Assembly (NCBI GenBank): GCA_028706835.1
Contig: JAQTVL010000265.1
Location: 1-6,482 of the forward strand
DNA from: Phycisphaerae bacterium
Lineage (GTDB): Bacteria > Planctomycetota > Phycisphaerae > JAJVII01
Direction: 5' to 3'
DNA: 6,482 nt
Part shown: positions 1 to 6,470 of the stretch, piece after piece
Layout of the letters: each line of letters opens with the position of its first letter
Position numbering within the stretch: position 1 is the first letter of the stretch
Program-made: the position numbers and the translations under genes
Notes under the pieces: model-generated
What the model was told of the DNA's origin: nothing
Database searches by the model: none
What the model saw: the letters and a program-made list of their open reading frames with translations, nothing else

Positions 1-1224
1 CCGCGGCTCGCGCGACAGATACGCGCTGGCCGCATACATCTCCTCGCCGATCAGCGTGTAATCGCAGGTCGTAATGAAGAATGGAATCTGGCTCCAGACA
101 TCCGTGCCCGCGATCTGGATCGCCTTGGTCACCGCCCCGGTCTCGCTCAGCAGCAGTGCCTCGGCCATGAACTGCCCGAAGAAGAAGCACGTCGCCGGCT
201 TCTCGCGAAGCAGCATCCCTTCCACCGCCGTCGCATACGCGAACTGCGTGTCCGCGACGTAGGAGATGTTGTCCTCGCGATAGGCGTCGGGCCGCCCGAC
301 TCGCACGCACGCCTCGCGTACCATTTCCTGGCTGACCTGCATCACCAGGTAGTCGTTGCAGGTGACCTTCATGTCCGCGCCGTATTCCGCCACGCGCTCC
401 GACAACTTGCCCAGCATGTTCAACGCCGAAATCGTGACCACGTCGCCCACGCCGCCCAGGCCGTGGCAGAAGAACACCGGTTTGCCCATCTCGGTCGCGC
501 GCCCGAGCGATTCCTCGACGGCCTCCAGCCCGGCGATCCGCCGGATGTAGATGCTCGACGGATTCCGACGGGCGAGATTCACGAAATACAGGATCGCCGC
601 GGAAACCAGGATCATCGCGATGAAGATGTTCATCTTCTGCCACGCGATCCAGTTGCTCCGCGGGATTGCGCCCACGCCTGCGGTCTCGGCCAGGGTCTTT
701 CCCTCCCGCGTCACCGCCAGCTTCACGTAGTAGGTCGTGTTGTACTTCAGAACGGCGGGCGCAAATCCGCCCGGCGCCTTCGCGTCCGGCATGAAGCACT
801 TGGTCACTTCGAGCGCGTGGAAGTCGGCGTTCCCGGCCTTTCGGCCGAATCGTCCGGGGAAATCCGACATCTTCGGGCAGCCGGTCGCCGCCACGCGCGA
901 AAGGCGTCGGAACGGTCCGTCCGGCTGCGTCGCGACGCGGACTTCATACCAGACGTCGGGAACGGCGTCGTAGCTCATCTTCCGCCACGTGATCATCAGC
1001 GCGTCCCCCGCATCGTTGGGGCGGTCGATGACTTTGAACTCGGCTGGCGCGGGCAGGGCGGGAGCGGCTTGGGTCGTCGGCTGAGTTGCAGCCGCCGCGC
1101 TTGTCGGCGTGGGTGATTCGATTCGGGTCGTCGCCGTCTGCGCGGCTGCGGGCGTCACAATGAAAAGCACGCCGAGGCAGACCGCGAAGGCGAGGGCAGC
1201 GACGACCCCACCGGGTTTACTCAC
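1..1224 (-). CDS. Membrane-anchored FN3-like / DUF6754 protein (C-terminus cut by window edge)
   Basis: Reading the minus strand from a GTG at 1224-1222 gives 408 uninterrupted codons to base 1, with no stop, so the C-terminus lies outside the window. Residues 1-28 form a signal peptide or N-terminal anchor ending in an AAA-Q cleavage-like site. Residues 30-61 are an Ala/Thr/Pro-rich linker. Residues 62-185 look like one fibronectin type III-like beta-sandwich (ALMITWRKM, VWYEVRVA and TYYVKLAV strands). A transmembrane helix lies at about 197-216, and residues 224-408 match what I recall of DUF6754 (IRRIAGLEAVEESLGRATEMG, then FCHGLGGVGD, REDNISYVADTQFAYA and CDYTLIGEEMYAASAYLS). With a cleaved signal peptide the FN3 part would be outside and the DUF6754 part cytoplasmic. 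DUF6754 has no known function to my knowledge. GTG is preferred because GGGAGG precedes it by 7 nt. The reading frame is firm, the family name is recall, and the topology is inference. Confidence 0.85.
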   Translation of the reverse strand, partial: MSKPGGVVAALAFAVCLGVLFIVTPAAAQTATTRIESPTPTSAAAATQPTTQAAPALPAPAEFKVIDRPNDAGDALMITWRKMSYDAVPDVWYEVRVATQPDGPFRRLSRVAATGCPKMSDFPGRFGRKAGNADFHALEVTKCFMPDAKAPGGFAPAVLKYNTTYYVKLAVTREGKTLAETAGVGAIPRSNWIAWQKMNIFIAMILVSAAILYFVNLARRNPSSIYIRRIAGLEAVEESLGRATEMGKPVFFCHGLGGVGDVVTISALNMLGKLSERVAEYGADMKVTCNDYLVMQVSQEMVREACVRVGRPDAYREDNISYVADTQFAYATAVEGMLLREKPATCFFFGQFMAEALLLSETGAVTKAIQIAGTDVWSQIPFFITTCDYTLIGEEMYAASAYLSREPR

Positions 1225-1231
1225 GTCAAAA

Positions 1232-1237
1232 CCTCCC
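1232..1237 (-). promoter_or_regulatory. Ribosome binding site deciding the GTG start of the DUF6754 gene
   Basis: The minus strand reads GGGAGG here, followed by a 7-nt spacer and GTG at 1224-1222. It is a strong Shine-Dalgarno match at normal spacing. It supports GTG over the nearby out-of-frame TTG, which runs into a TGA two codons later. Confidence 0.7.
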
Positions 1238-1253
1238 TTCCGCGTTGCACTGG

Positions 1254-1268
1254 CCGTGGCCGCCACGG
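1254..1268. repeat. 15-bp perfect palindrome in the divergent intergenic region
   Basis: CCGTGGC, one C, then GCCACGG forms a perfect 7-bp inverted repeat around a single base. It lies 17 bp upstream of the minus-strand ribosome binding site and downstream of the weak minus-strand promoter candidate, so it would fall in that gene's leader. It could be an operator or a leader hairpin. With a GC-rich background and only seven base pairs it could also be chance. Confidence 0.35.
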
Positions 1269-1302
1269 TACTCTGCCCGGCCGCGGGCCTTCGGGCCGCA
1301 AC

Positions 1303-1331
1303 CTTATCGCATACCGGCCAAATCCCCGCAA
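1303..1331 (-). promoter_or_regulatory. Weak sigma70-like promoter candidate for the DUF6754 gene
   Basis: On the minus strand TTGCGG (1331-1326) and GATAAG (1308-1303) are 17 bp apart, and a TG one base before the second box resembles an extended -10. They match the E. coli consensus at 3 of 6 and 4 of 6 bases. Position and spacing suit the downstream gene, but planctomycete promoters are poorly defined, so this is tentative. Confidence 0.25.
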
Positions 1332-1345
1332 GACTTTTTCGGTGT

Positions 1346-1376
1346 TTGACAATTTCCCCCCGGCTGGACATGCTAT
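1346..1376 (+). promoter_or_regulatory. Candidate promoter with perfect -35 upstream of the prepilin peptidase gene
   Basis: A perfect TTGACA at 1346-1351 lies in a small AT-richer patch about 65 bp before the ATG. The -10 is poor: CATGCT at 1369-1374 has the ideal 17-bp spacing, or TGCTAT at 1371-1376 has 19 bp, each matching 3 of 6 bases. Transcription from here would give a leader of roughly 30-40 nt. Confidence 0.3.
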
Positions 1377-1416
1377 GGGGGCACGTCAGCGCGATGGTCA
1401 ATGAAGCGAGGTTCGG

Positions 1417-2592
1417 ATGGCGCCACTCTGGTTCTGGGCGGTATTCCTCTTTGGCTCCGGCTGCTGCATCGGCAGCTTCCTCAACGTCGTCATCTGGCGG
1501 CTGCCGCGGCATGGGTCGGTCGCCAAGCCGGCTCATTCCTACTGCCCGCATTGCAGCAACCCCATCGCGTGGTACGACAACATCCCCCTGCTCAGTTGGC
1601 TCATTCTCCGGGCGAACTGCCGGCGGTGCGGCCAGCCGATCTCCGTCCGCTATCCGCTGGTCGAACTGGCGACAGGCCTGCTGTTTCTCGGCCTGCTGCT
1701 GGGCATCTATGCCGGGCCATTGCGGCAGGACATTGGGCATTGGCCGCTAAACTGGCCCGGCTATGCCGCGGCGCTGATCGTCATGTCGGGCCTGCTGGCC
1801 GGCTCGATCATCGACCTGGAGCATTTCTTCATCCCGCTCTCGGTGGTCTGGCTGGGCGGGCTGGCGACGGTCGCTTTGGCGGCGGTATTTCCCGGCCGGC
1901 CGGGCGCGGAATGGCTGCCGCTGGCCTCGCCGCGAATGGCCGCCTGGGCCGTCGGCGGGACCGGTGGGCTTCTGGTCTCGATGCTGCTGCTGCAACTGGG
2001 CATCCTGCCGTTGAGCTTCGCCGAGGCGGACGCTGAGGCTGCTGCTGAGTCGCCGCCGGCTGCCACGACGCAACGGCCGGAGAGCGTGGGCGTGACCGTC
2101 GGGGCGCGGCGGGAGGTGCTCAAGGAAGTGCTGTTCCTGCTGCCGGTGATCGCCGGCGGGATCATCTGGGCGGTGCTGACGTCCGATGGCGGCCCGCTGG
2201 AGCGGACTTGGCTGCGATGGACTGCGTGGCCTCACCTGCTCGGGCTGAGCGGATCGTTGTTTGGCCTGCTGATCGGCGGGGCGGTGGTCTGGTTCGTGCG
2301 AATCATCGGGACGCTGGTGGCTGGGCGCGAGGCGATGGGCCTCGGCGACGTTCACCTGCTTGCGGCGGCGGGTGCGTTGCTCGGTTGGGGCGGGGCGCTG
2401 CTGGCGTTCTTCATCGCGCCGTTCTTCGGCATCGTGGTAGGCCTGGTCCAACTGATCCGCCACGGCCGGCGGGAACTGCCCTTCGGCCCTTACCTGAGCC
2501 TGGGCGTGCTGGTGGTGCTGATGTATTACGATCGCCTGGAGGCCTGGCTGGCCCCGCCGTTGCGGATGCTGTTTGCCCCGAATTCGCCGTGA
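1417..2592 (+). CDS. Type IV prepilin peptidase (PilD/GspO family), enlarged
   Basis: This encodes a 391-residue polytopic membrane aspartyl protease expected to cleave, and probably N-methylate, type IV prepilins or type II secretion pseudopilins at the cytoplasmic face. The N-terminus carries the family signature GSFLNVVIWRLP (19-30). Two cysteine pairs, C43/C46 and C68/C71, bracket the usual zinc-binding cytoplasmic loop. The catalytic aspartates are D133 (IIDLEH) and D311 in GLGD (308-311), and the C-terminal PFGPYLSLG (355-363) is also typical. Family members are usually about 250-290 residues. The excess lies between the two aspartates, where an added hydrophobic stretch, an Ala/Glu-rich loop (about 200-233) and another helix sit. 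The common IPD after the first aspartate reads IPL. GAGG at 1408-1411 precedes the ATG by 5 nt. No pilin or secretion genes are adjacent, so the substrate is unknown. Confidence 0.93.
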   Translation: MAPLWFWAVFLFGSGCCIGSFLNVVIWRLPRHGSVAKPAHSYCPHCSNPIAWYDNIPLLSWLILRANCRRCGQPISVRYPLVELATGLLFLGLLLGIYAGPLRQDIGHWPLNWPGYAAALIVMSGLLAGSIIDLEHFFIPLSVVWLGGLATVALAAVFPGRPGAEWLPLASPRMAAWAVGGTGGLLVSMLLLQLGILPLSFAEADAEAAAESPPAATTQRPESVGVTVGARREVLKEVLFLLPVIAGGIIWAVLTSDGGPLERTWLRWTAWPHLLGLSGSLFGLLIGGAVVWFVRIIGTLVAGREAMGLGDVHLLAAAGALLGWGGALLAFFIAPFFGIVVGLVQLIRHGRRELPFGPYLSLGVLVVLMYYDRLEAWLAPPLRMLFAPNSP

Positions 2593-2666
2593 CGAGCGCG
2601 ATCTGGACACGCAGGCCGGCGGATGGCGACGAAGTGGGACGATCCCTCGGCATGACACGCAAAGAC

Positions 2667-2670
2667 GGAG
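2667..2670 (+). promoter_or_regulatory. Ribosome binding site deciding the start of the propeller protein
   Basis: GGAG lies 7 nt before the ATG at 2678. The frame is open further upstream to an ATG at 2573, inside the prepilin peptidase gene, but that start would bury the signal peptide behind 35 charged residues and has no comparable ribosome binding site. The 85-bp gap before 2678 shows no clear terminator or promoter, so read-through from the peptidase gene is possible. Confidence 0.65.
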
Positions 2671-2677
2671 TGTCGAT

Positions 2678-5545
2678 ATGAGAATTCGCGTGATCGTCGG
2701 GATGATGATGGCTTCGTGCGTGTTGGCTGGTCAGGTTGCCGGGGCAGCCGCGGAACAGGCCCGTCAGTTGCTCGATAGCGTCAAGCCGCCCTCCGGCGGG
2801 TTATGTCTGCATCTCGGCGTTTCGGACGCCGCAAGCCTGGTGAAACTGGCGGAGGGTCGCAAGGCGTACGTGCAGGGCGTGGTCTCGGATCGGGATCGCG
2901 CCGAGCGGTTGCGGGCCGCGTTGTCGGCATCCGAAACCGCTGACCGGATATCGGTTGTATGGCGTCGGACGCCACACCTTCCGTATCTGGACGATCTGGT
3001 CAATACGATCGTCGCCGAAGGCTGGGGCACGGGCGACCTCAAGGGCCTGGAGCTTTCGGAGGTCGTTCGGGTGCTCTGTCCGGGAGGGGTGGCGGTGGTG
3101 GGCAGCGACGCGGGGTCCGACGCCGATTCGCTCCTCGCCGAAGCCGGCAGGATCGCGCTGGCCAAGGCCGAGAAGTTGCCGCTGAAGGGGGCGTGGATCA
3201 AGATCACCAAGCAACTCAACCCCCAGTATGGAGAATGGACGGAGCCATCCGGCGGCCCCGACCAGACGCGGGTCTGTCACGATCAGGTGATTGCCCCCGG
3301 CAAGGAGATCCGCTGGATCAACACCCCGGTGTGGGCGGAGATGTCGGGGTCTTATTACGGAGAGATCCTCGCCGGGGGAAAGACCTTTCACGAAGAGCTG
3401 GAGATCATCAAGCCCGGATCGGCAATGTGGACGCTGATTGCCCGGGACGCCTTCAACGGCAGCGAGATTTGGCGAGAGCCCCTGGGGGCGGCTGCGCCCA
3501 TCGTTTGCGCGGACAATACGCATGTCTTTCTGGTCGAGAACGGAACGTTCGTGTCCAGGGACGCGGCCACCGGAAAGGTCGCCAAGTCGTACTTTCCCGT
3601 CCCTCGATCGGGGATGTACGCATCGTCCGTCGGGAACCGGCTGCTTCGCGGCGGGGACGCCATCGATAAGGAATCCGGCCAGGTGGCCTGGTCGCGGGGC
3701 GCCGTGTGCCAGCCCGCAGCCATGAACGGCGTCGCGTACCTGCTCGTCAAGGATGGCGTGGAGGCCGTGAACGTTGCGGACGGCAAGACGATCTGGAAGG
3801 TGAATCCGCCGGAAATCAACGTCCCGCGATTCCGGAATTCCGTCATGTGTGCGGGGGACAACGTGTATGTGCTGATGGTTCTCGGCGACAAGAAACACCA
3901 GACCGTGGTGGCCCTTGCCCGCGCGGACGGCAAGACACGCTGGTCCGACGTTCGCGATTGCGACTACACGGGACTGCCGGCTCTAATGTTCCGCGATCAG
4001 GTCTGGACATCGAGGATGGTGCCCTCCGCGATCAAGAACCAGCAGAATTATGAACATACGGTACTCGATGCCGCGACGGGAAAAGAGGTCAAGGCCTTTC
4101 GCGCTCCGGGGCATATCATGAGCCGGTGCTGGGGCTTTCGTGCAGCCGAACGGTTTGTGATGTATGAGCAACGGTATTACGTGGATCGCACGTCGTTCGA
4201 GACGTTTGTGCAGGAAGGCATTCGTTCCGCATGTTACGTCGGGCAATTTCTGGGTTATGGCCTGGAGTACAATCTGCCCCACCTCTGCTTTTGCCAGACC
4301 TCGATACGCGGCGTCGTCGCAGTTTCGGGCGGAAGCCATATTCCCACGAGCGAGGCCGGTCCCTCGTTGATCAAGGAATCCGTTGCGGCGATCGGCACGC
4401 CGGCGGGGCCGGGCGACTGGCCGGTCTATCGTGCCGACGGGGCTCGCGCCAACGCCCACGCGGGGGAATTGCCGGCGCAGCTCAAGAAACTCTGGTCGGT
4501 GAAACTGGGGCCCGGCGCACTTGCCCAGGCCACTTCGGCGATGGGCATGGTCTTTGTCGCCGACACGGAGAAGCATCGCGTGGTGGCGTTCGACGCGGCG
4601 ACCGGCGGGCAGAAATGGGCCTTCGCGGCGGAGGGCCGCGTGCCGTTTTCACCCACCTACTACAAAGGGCTCTGCCTGTTTGGAGACCGGAACGGGTGGG
4701 TCTATTGCCTTGATGCCGCGACCGGGAAACCGATCTGGAGATTCCAGGCGGCGCCGCGGCAGAAGTACATGTCCGCCTTTGGCCAGATGGAATCCGCCTG
4801 GCCGGTCAATAGCGGCGTGCTCATTTTCCAGGACAATGCTTACTTCATCGCGGGGCGTTGCGGAACCATGGATGGCGGGTTGTATCTGTATTCCGTCGAT
4901 CCGGCGACCGGCCAGGCGCGCTGGACGGAGAACATCACCGCGAACCTTCCAACGGATATGTTGACCACGGATGGGAAATCGCTGTTCCTGCTTCGGGGGG
5001 CGGTGAACCCCGCGAACGGAAAGCTTGCGGAAAGCCCCGCTCCGACAGGCGTGCTCATCGGGGGGGCCTCGTGGCAGGGCAAGGCCTCCATTCTGGACCT
5101 GCTGGAGCAGAACCTGATTGCGCTAAGCGACCGCAAGGATCTTCCGCACGACAATCGGAATTCCGGCGAGATGCTTGCCTTCGACAAGAAGCGAACGGTG
5201 GCGTCGCAACGCTACTGCAAACAGGGCAGAAAGGATTTCATTCCCGCGAACAACGGGCGTTTCTGCGTGGTCTGCAATGGCGAGTCCAACTGGACGAAGT
5301 TGTTTACATCCCAGCAGTTCCTGGGAATAGTCCTGGCTGGGGATCGCGTGTATTGCGCGGGCCGGCCGGAGTTTCGCGATTCAAAGGACAGCCCCGAATT
5401 GTGGGTTCTTTCCGCCTCGGACGGAACGGAACTACAGAAGCTTCCGATCGATGGAATCCCCGCGATAGACGGCCTGTCCGCGGGCGGCGGACGGATATTC
5501 GTATCGACGGTCGACGGTCAGGTGCTCTGCTATGGCGCCAAATAA
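2678..5545 (+). CDS. Exported methyltransferase-like / PQQ-type beta-propeller fusion protein
   Basis: This encodes a 955-residue protein. Residues 1-25 are a Sec signal peptide (MRIR, hydrophobic core, AGAAA cleavage region). Residues 40-170 resemble a class I SAM-methyltransferase Rossmann domain: a strand and loop at LCLHLGVSD (42-50), LPYLDDLVNTIV (101-112) and EVVRVLCPGGVAVV (128-141). The glycine-rich SAM loop is degraded. Residues of about 240-550 and 580-955 hold two sets of propeller repeats with the D-A-x-T/D-G-K-x-x-W signature, for example DAATGKPIWRF (679-689) and DPATGQARW (741-749). Between them lies a cysteine-rich segment, IRSAC (515-519) and NLPHLCFC (532-539), then DWPVYRADGAR (580-590). 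I recall this architecture from planctomycete proteins annotated as PQQ-binding-like repeat proteins. The true ligand is unknown; PQQ binding and catalysis are not shown. There are 20 cysteines, which is many for an exported protein. It converges on the isomerase gene 26 bp downstream. Confidence 0.88.
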   Translation: MRIRVIVGMMMASCVLAGQVAGAAAEQARQLLDSVKPPSGGLCLHLGVSDAASLVKLAEGRKAYVQGVVSDRDRAERLRAALSASETADRISVVWRRTPHLPYLDDLVNTIVAEGWGTGDLKGLELSEVVRVLCPGGVAVVGSDAGSDADSLLAEAGRIALAKAEKLPLKGAWIKITKQLNPQYGEWTEPSGGPDQTRVCHDQVIAPGKEIRWINTPVWAEMSGSYYGEILAGGKTFHEELEIIKPGSAMWTLIARDAFNGSEIWREPLGAAAPIVCADNTHVFLVENGTFVSRDAATGKVAKSYFPVPRSGMYASSVGNRLLRGGDAIDKESGQVAWSRGAVCQPAAMNGVAYLLVKDGVEAVNVADGKTIWKVNPPEINVPRFRNSVMCAGDNVYVLMVLGDKKHQTVVALARADGKTRWSDVRDCDYTGLPALMFRDQVWTSRMVPSAIKNQQNYEHTVLDAATGKEVKAFRAPGHIMSRCWGFRAAERFVMYEQRYYVDRTSFETFVQEGIRSACYVGQFLGYGLEYNLPHLCFCQTSIRGVVAVSGGSHIPTSEAGPSLIKESVAAIGTPAGPGDWPVYRADGARANAHAGELPAQLKKLWSVKLGPGALAQATSAMGMVFVADTEKHRVVAFDAATGGQKWAFAAEGRVPFSPTYYKGLCLFGDRNGWVYCLDAATGKPIWRFQAAPRQKYMSAFGQMESAWPVNSGVLIFQDNAYFIAGRCGTMDGGLYLYSVDPATGQARWTENITANLPTDMLTTDGKSLFLLRGAVNPANGKLAESPAPTGVLIGGASWQGKASILDLLEQNLIALSDRKDLPHDNRNSGEMLAFDKKRTVASQRYCKQGRKDFIPANNGRFCVVCNGESNWTKLFTSQQFLGIVLAGDRVYCAGRPEFRDSKDSPELWVLSASDGTELQKLPIDGIPAIDGLSAGGGRIFVSTVDGQVLCYGAK

Positions 5546-5571
5546 GACAACGCCGGCACGGCCATGACCCG

Positions 5572-6420
5572 TCAGGGGGCTCCGAAACCCGCCGCCTTCA
5601 ATGGCGGCACGGCGGCCCGCGCCGCCGCGCCGGGATTGTCGCCGCAGGTGTACAACTCCACCGTTGCGAAGCGGTCGTAACCCGCAGCCGACAACGCCCG
5701 ATACGCCGCGGCAAAGTCGTAGCTGCCCGTACCGGGGATCATGTGGTAGTGCTTTCGGCCGGGCAGGTCCTCGATGTGGACGTTCCAGATTCGCCCCTTC
5801 AATTTGCTGATCGCGTCGGCTGGCGACTCGCCCATCACGAACACGTGGCCGAGGTCCAGGTTCGCGCCCAGCAGCGGCGAGCCGACGCGGTCAATCACCT
5901 CTGCCAGTTCCGCCGAGGTCTCGATGAACAGCGCCGGCTCGGTTTCGATGCCGATGCGGATGCCGCCCGCAGCGGCCGCCCGGTCGCAGACGCGCTTGAG
6001 GTTCTCCACCAGCACCCGCCACGCCTCTTTCGGCGGAATCAGCAGCCGGCCGGACGTGATCGAGATGTTCTTGGCTCCCAGCCAACTGGCGATCTGGAGC
6101 GTCAGTTCGATGAACACCAGGCGATCGTCGCGCATCTTCTGCTGCGGGCTGACCAGCGACGGCTCGAAGAACGGTTCGGGCGGCGCGTCGCGGAAGTACC
6201 CGAACGTGCAGTTGGCGTTGATGTTGCTGATCGACAGGCCCAGCGAGTCGAGGCGGGCGCGGAGTTTGGCGGCGTCGGCCTGCGTGAACGTCGGCGGCCA
6301 GATGTGCGGTTTGTCGCCGAGCAGTTCGATGCCGGCGTAACCGGCTGCGGCGATATCGGCGACAGCCTCGTCCAGCGAGAAACGCCCATACGCATTGGTG
6401 GAAAACGCGAGCGGAATCAT
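5572..6420 (-). CDS. Sugar phosphate isomerase/epimerase family protein (xylose isomerase-like TIM barrel)
   Basis: This encodes a complete 282-residue cytoplasmic protein with no signal peptide, of normal length for the AP_endonuc_2 / xylose isomerase-like TIM-barrel superfamily. It opens with a first strand, PLAFSTNAYGRFS (3-15), followed by GYAGIELLGDKPHIWPP (27-43) and LSISNINAN (62-70). The expected divalent-metal ligands are present in order at strand ends: E159 (IGIETEP), D189 with H192 (NLDLGH), H215 (NVHIED) and E255 (TVELY). This is the same E-D-H-E set used by tagatose/psicose 3-epimerases. A basic PGRKHYHMIPGTG segment (220-232) could contact substrate. The substrate cannot be read from sequence; keto-sugar or sugar-acid epimerisation is the family expectation. 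No sugar transporter or kinase is adjacent. The ATG is supported by GGAGG 4 nt upstream and by the usual family N-terminus. Confidence 0.9.
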   Translation of the reverse strand: MIPLAFSTNAYGRFSLDEAVADIAAAGYAGIELLGDKPHIWPPTFTQADAAKLRARLDSLGLSISNINANCTFGYFRDAPPEPFFEPSLVSPQQKMRDDRLVFIELTLQIASWLGAKNISITSGRLLIPPKEAWRVLVENLKRVCDRAAAAGGIRIGIETEPALFIETSAELAEVIDRVGSPLLGANLDLGHVFVMGESPADAISKLKGRIWNVHIEDLPGRKHYHMIPGTGSYDFAAAYRALSAAGYDRFATVELYTCGDNPGAAARAAVPPLKAAGFGAP

Positions 6421-6424
6421 GGGG

Positions 6425-6429
6425 CCTCC
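6425..6429 (-). promoter_or_regulatory. Ribosome binding site of the isomerase gene
   Basis: The minus strand reads GGAGG, then a 4-nt CCCC spacer, then the ATG at 6420-6418. The match is strong but the spacing is slightly short. It lies only 6 bp from the tandem repeat upstream. Confidence 0.65.
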
Positions 6430-6435
6430 GAAAAA

Positions 6436-6470
6436 CAGTGGTCAGTGATCAGTGGTCAGTGGTCAGTTGT
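6436..6470. repeat. 7-bp tandem repeat, five units, upstream of the isomerase gene
   Basis: Five head-to-tail 7-mers occupy 35 bp: CAGTGGT, CAGTGAT, CAGTGGT, CAGTGGT, CAGTTGT, so three units are identical and two carry single changes. The array lies between the isomerase ribosome binding site and any upstream promoter, within its probable leader or promoter. It may be a microsatellite prone to copy-number change. I have an impression of similar arrays as dispersed elements in other bacterial genomes, but cannot verify that. No clear promoter is visible in the 62 bp upstream of the gene. Confidence 0.8.

Noticed and set aside
463..1116. Plus-strand open frame of 217 codons opposite the DUF6754 gene
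   Set aside because: The product is Arg/Gly/His-rich with no domain. The minus strand codes a coherent signal peptide, FN3-like domain, transmembrane helix and DUF6754 domain over the same bases.
1747..2658. Long minus-strand open frame (303 codons) antisense to the prepilin peptidase gene
   Set aside because: Its product is Arg/Gln/Pro-rich low-complexity sequence without a recognisable motif, and it mirrors a convincing gene on the plus strand. High GC removes stop codons and makes such shadows common.
2573..2677. Upstream ATG giving the propeller protein a 35-residue extension overlapping the peptidase gene
   Set aside because: The extension is charged and would hide a good signal peptide. 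The ATG at 2678 has GGAG at 7 nt and a basic-hydrophobic N-terminus.
2678..2750. Lipoprotein signal for the propeller protein (Cys14 in MMASC)
   Set aside because: The -3 position is Met and the cysteine falls too early in the hydrophobic core. A standard signal peptidase I site after AGAAA fits better.
5060..5066. Run of seven G in the propeller gene as a frameshift or phase-variation site
   Set aside because: The frame continues through it into family-like sequence up to the natural C-terminus (DGLSAGGGRIFVSTVDG), so no frameshift is indicated. Single G-runs are expected in GC-rich DNA.
5591..5608. GCCGCC-TTCAAT-GGCGGC hairpin near the convergent gene ends as a terminator
   Set aside because: It lies inside the isomerase coding region and has no T-run on either strand. 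The 26-bp gap between the convergent stops also has no terminator-like stem with a T tract.
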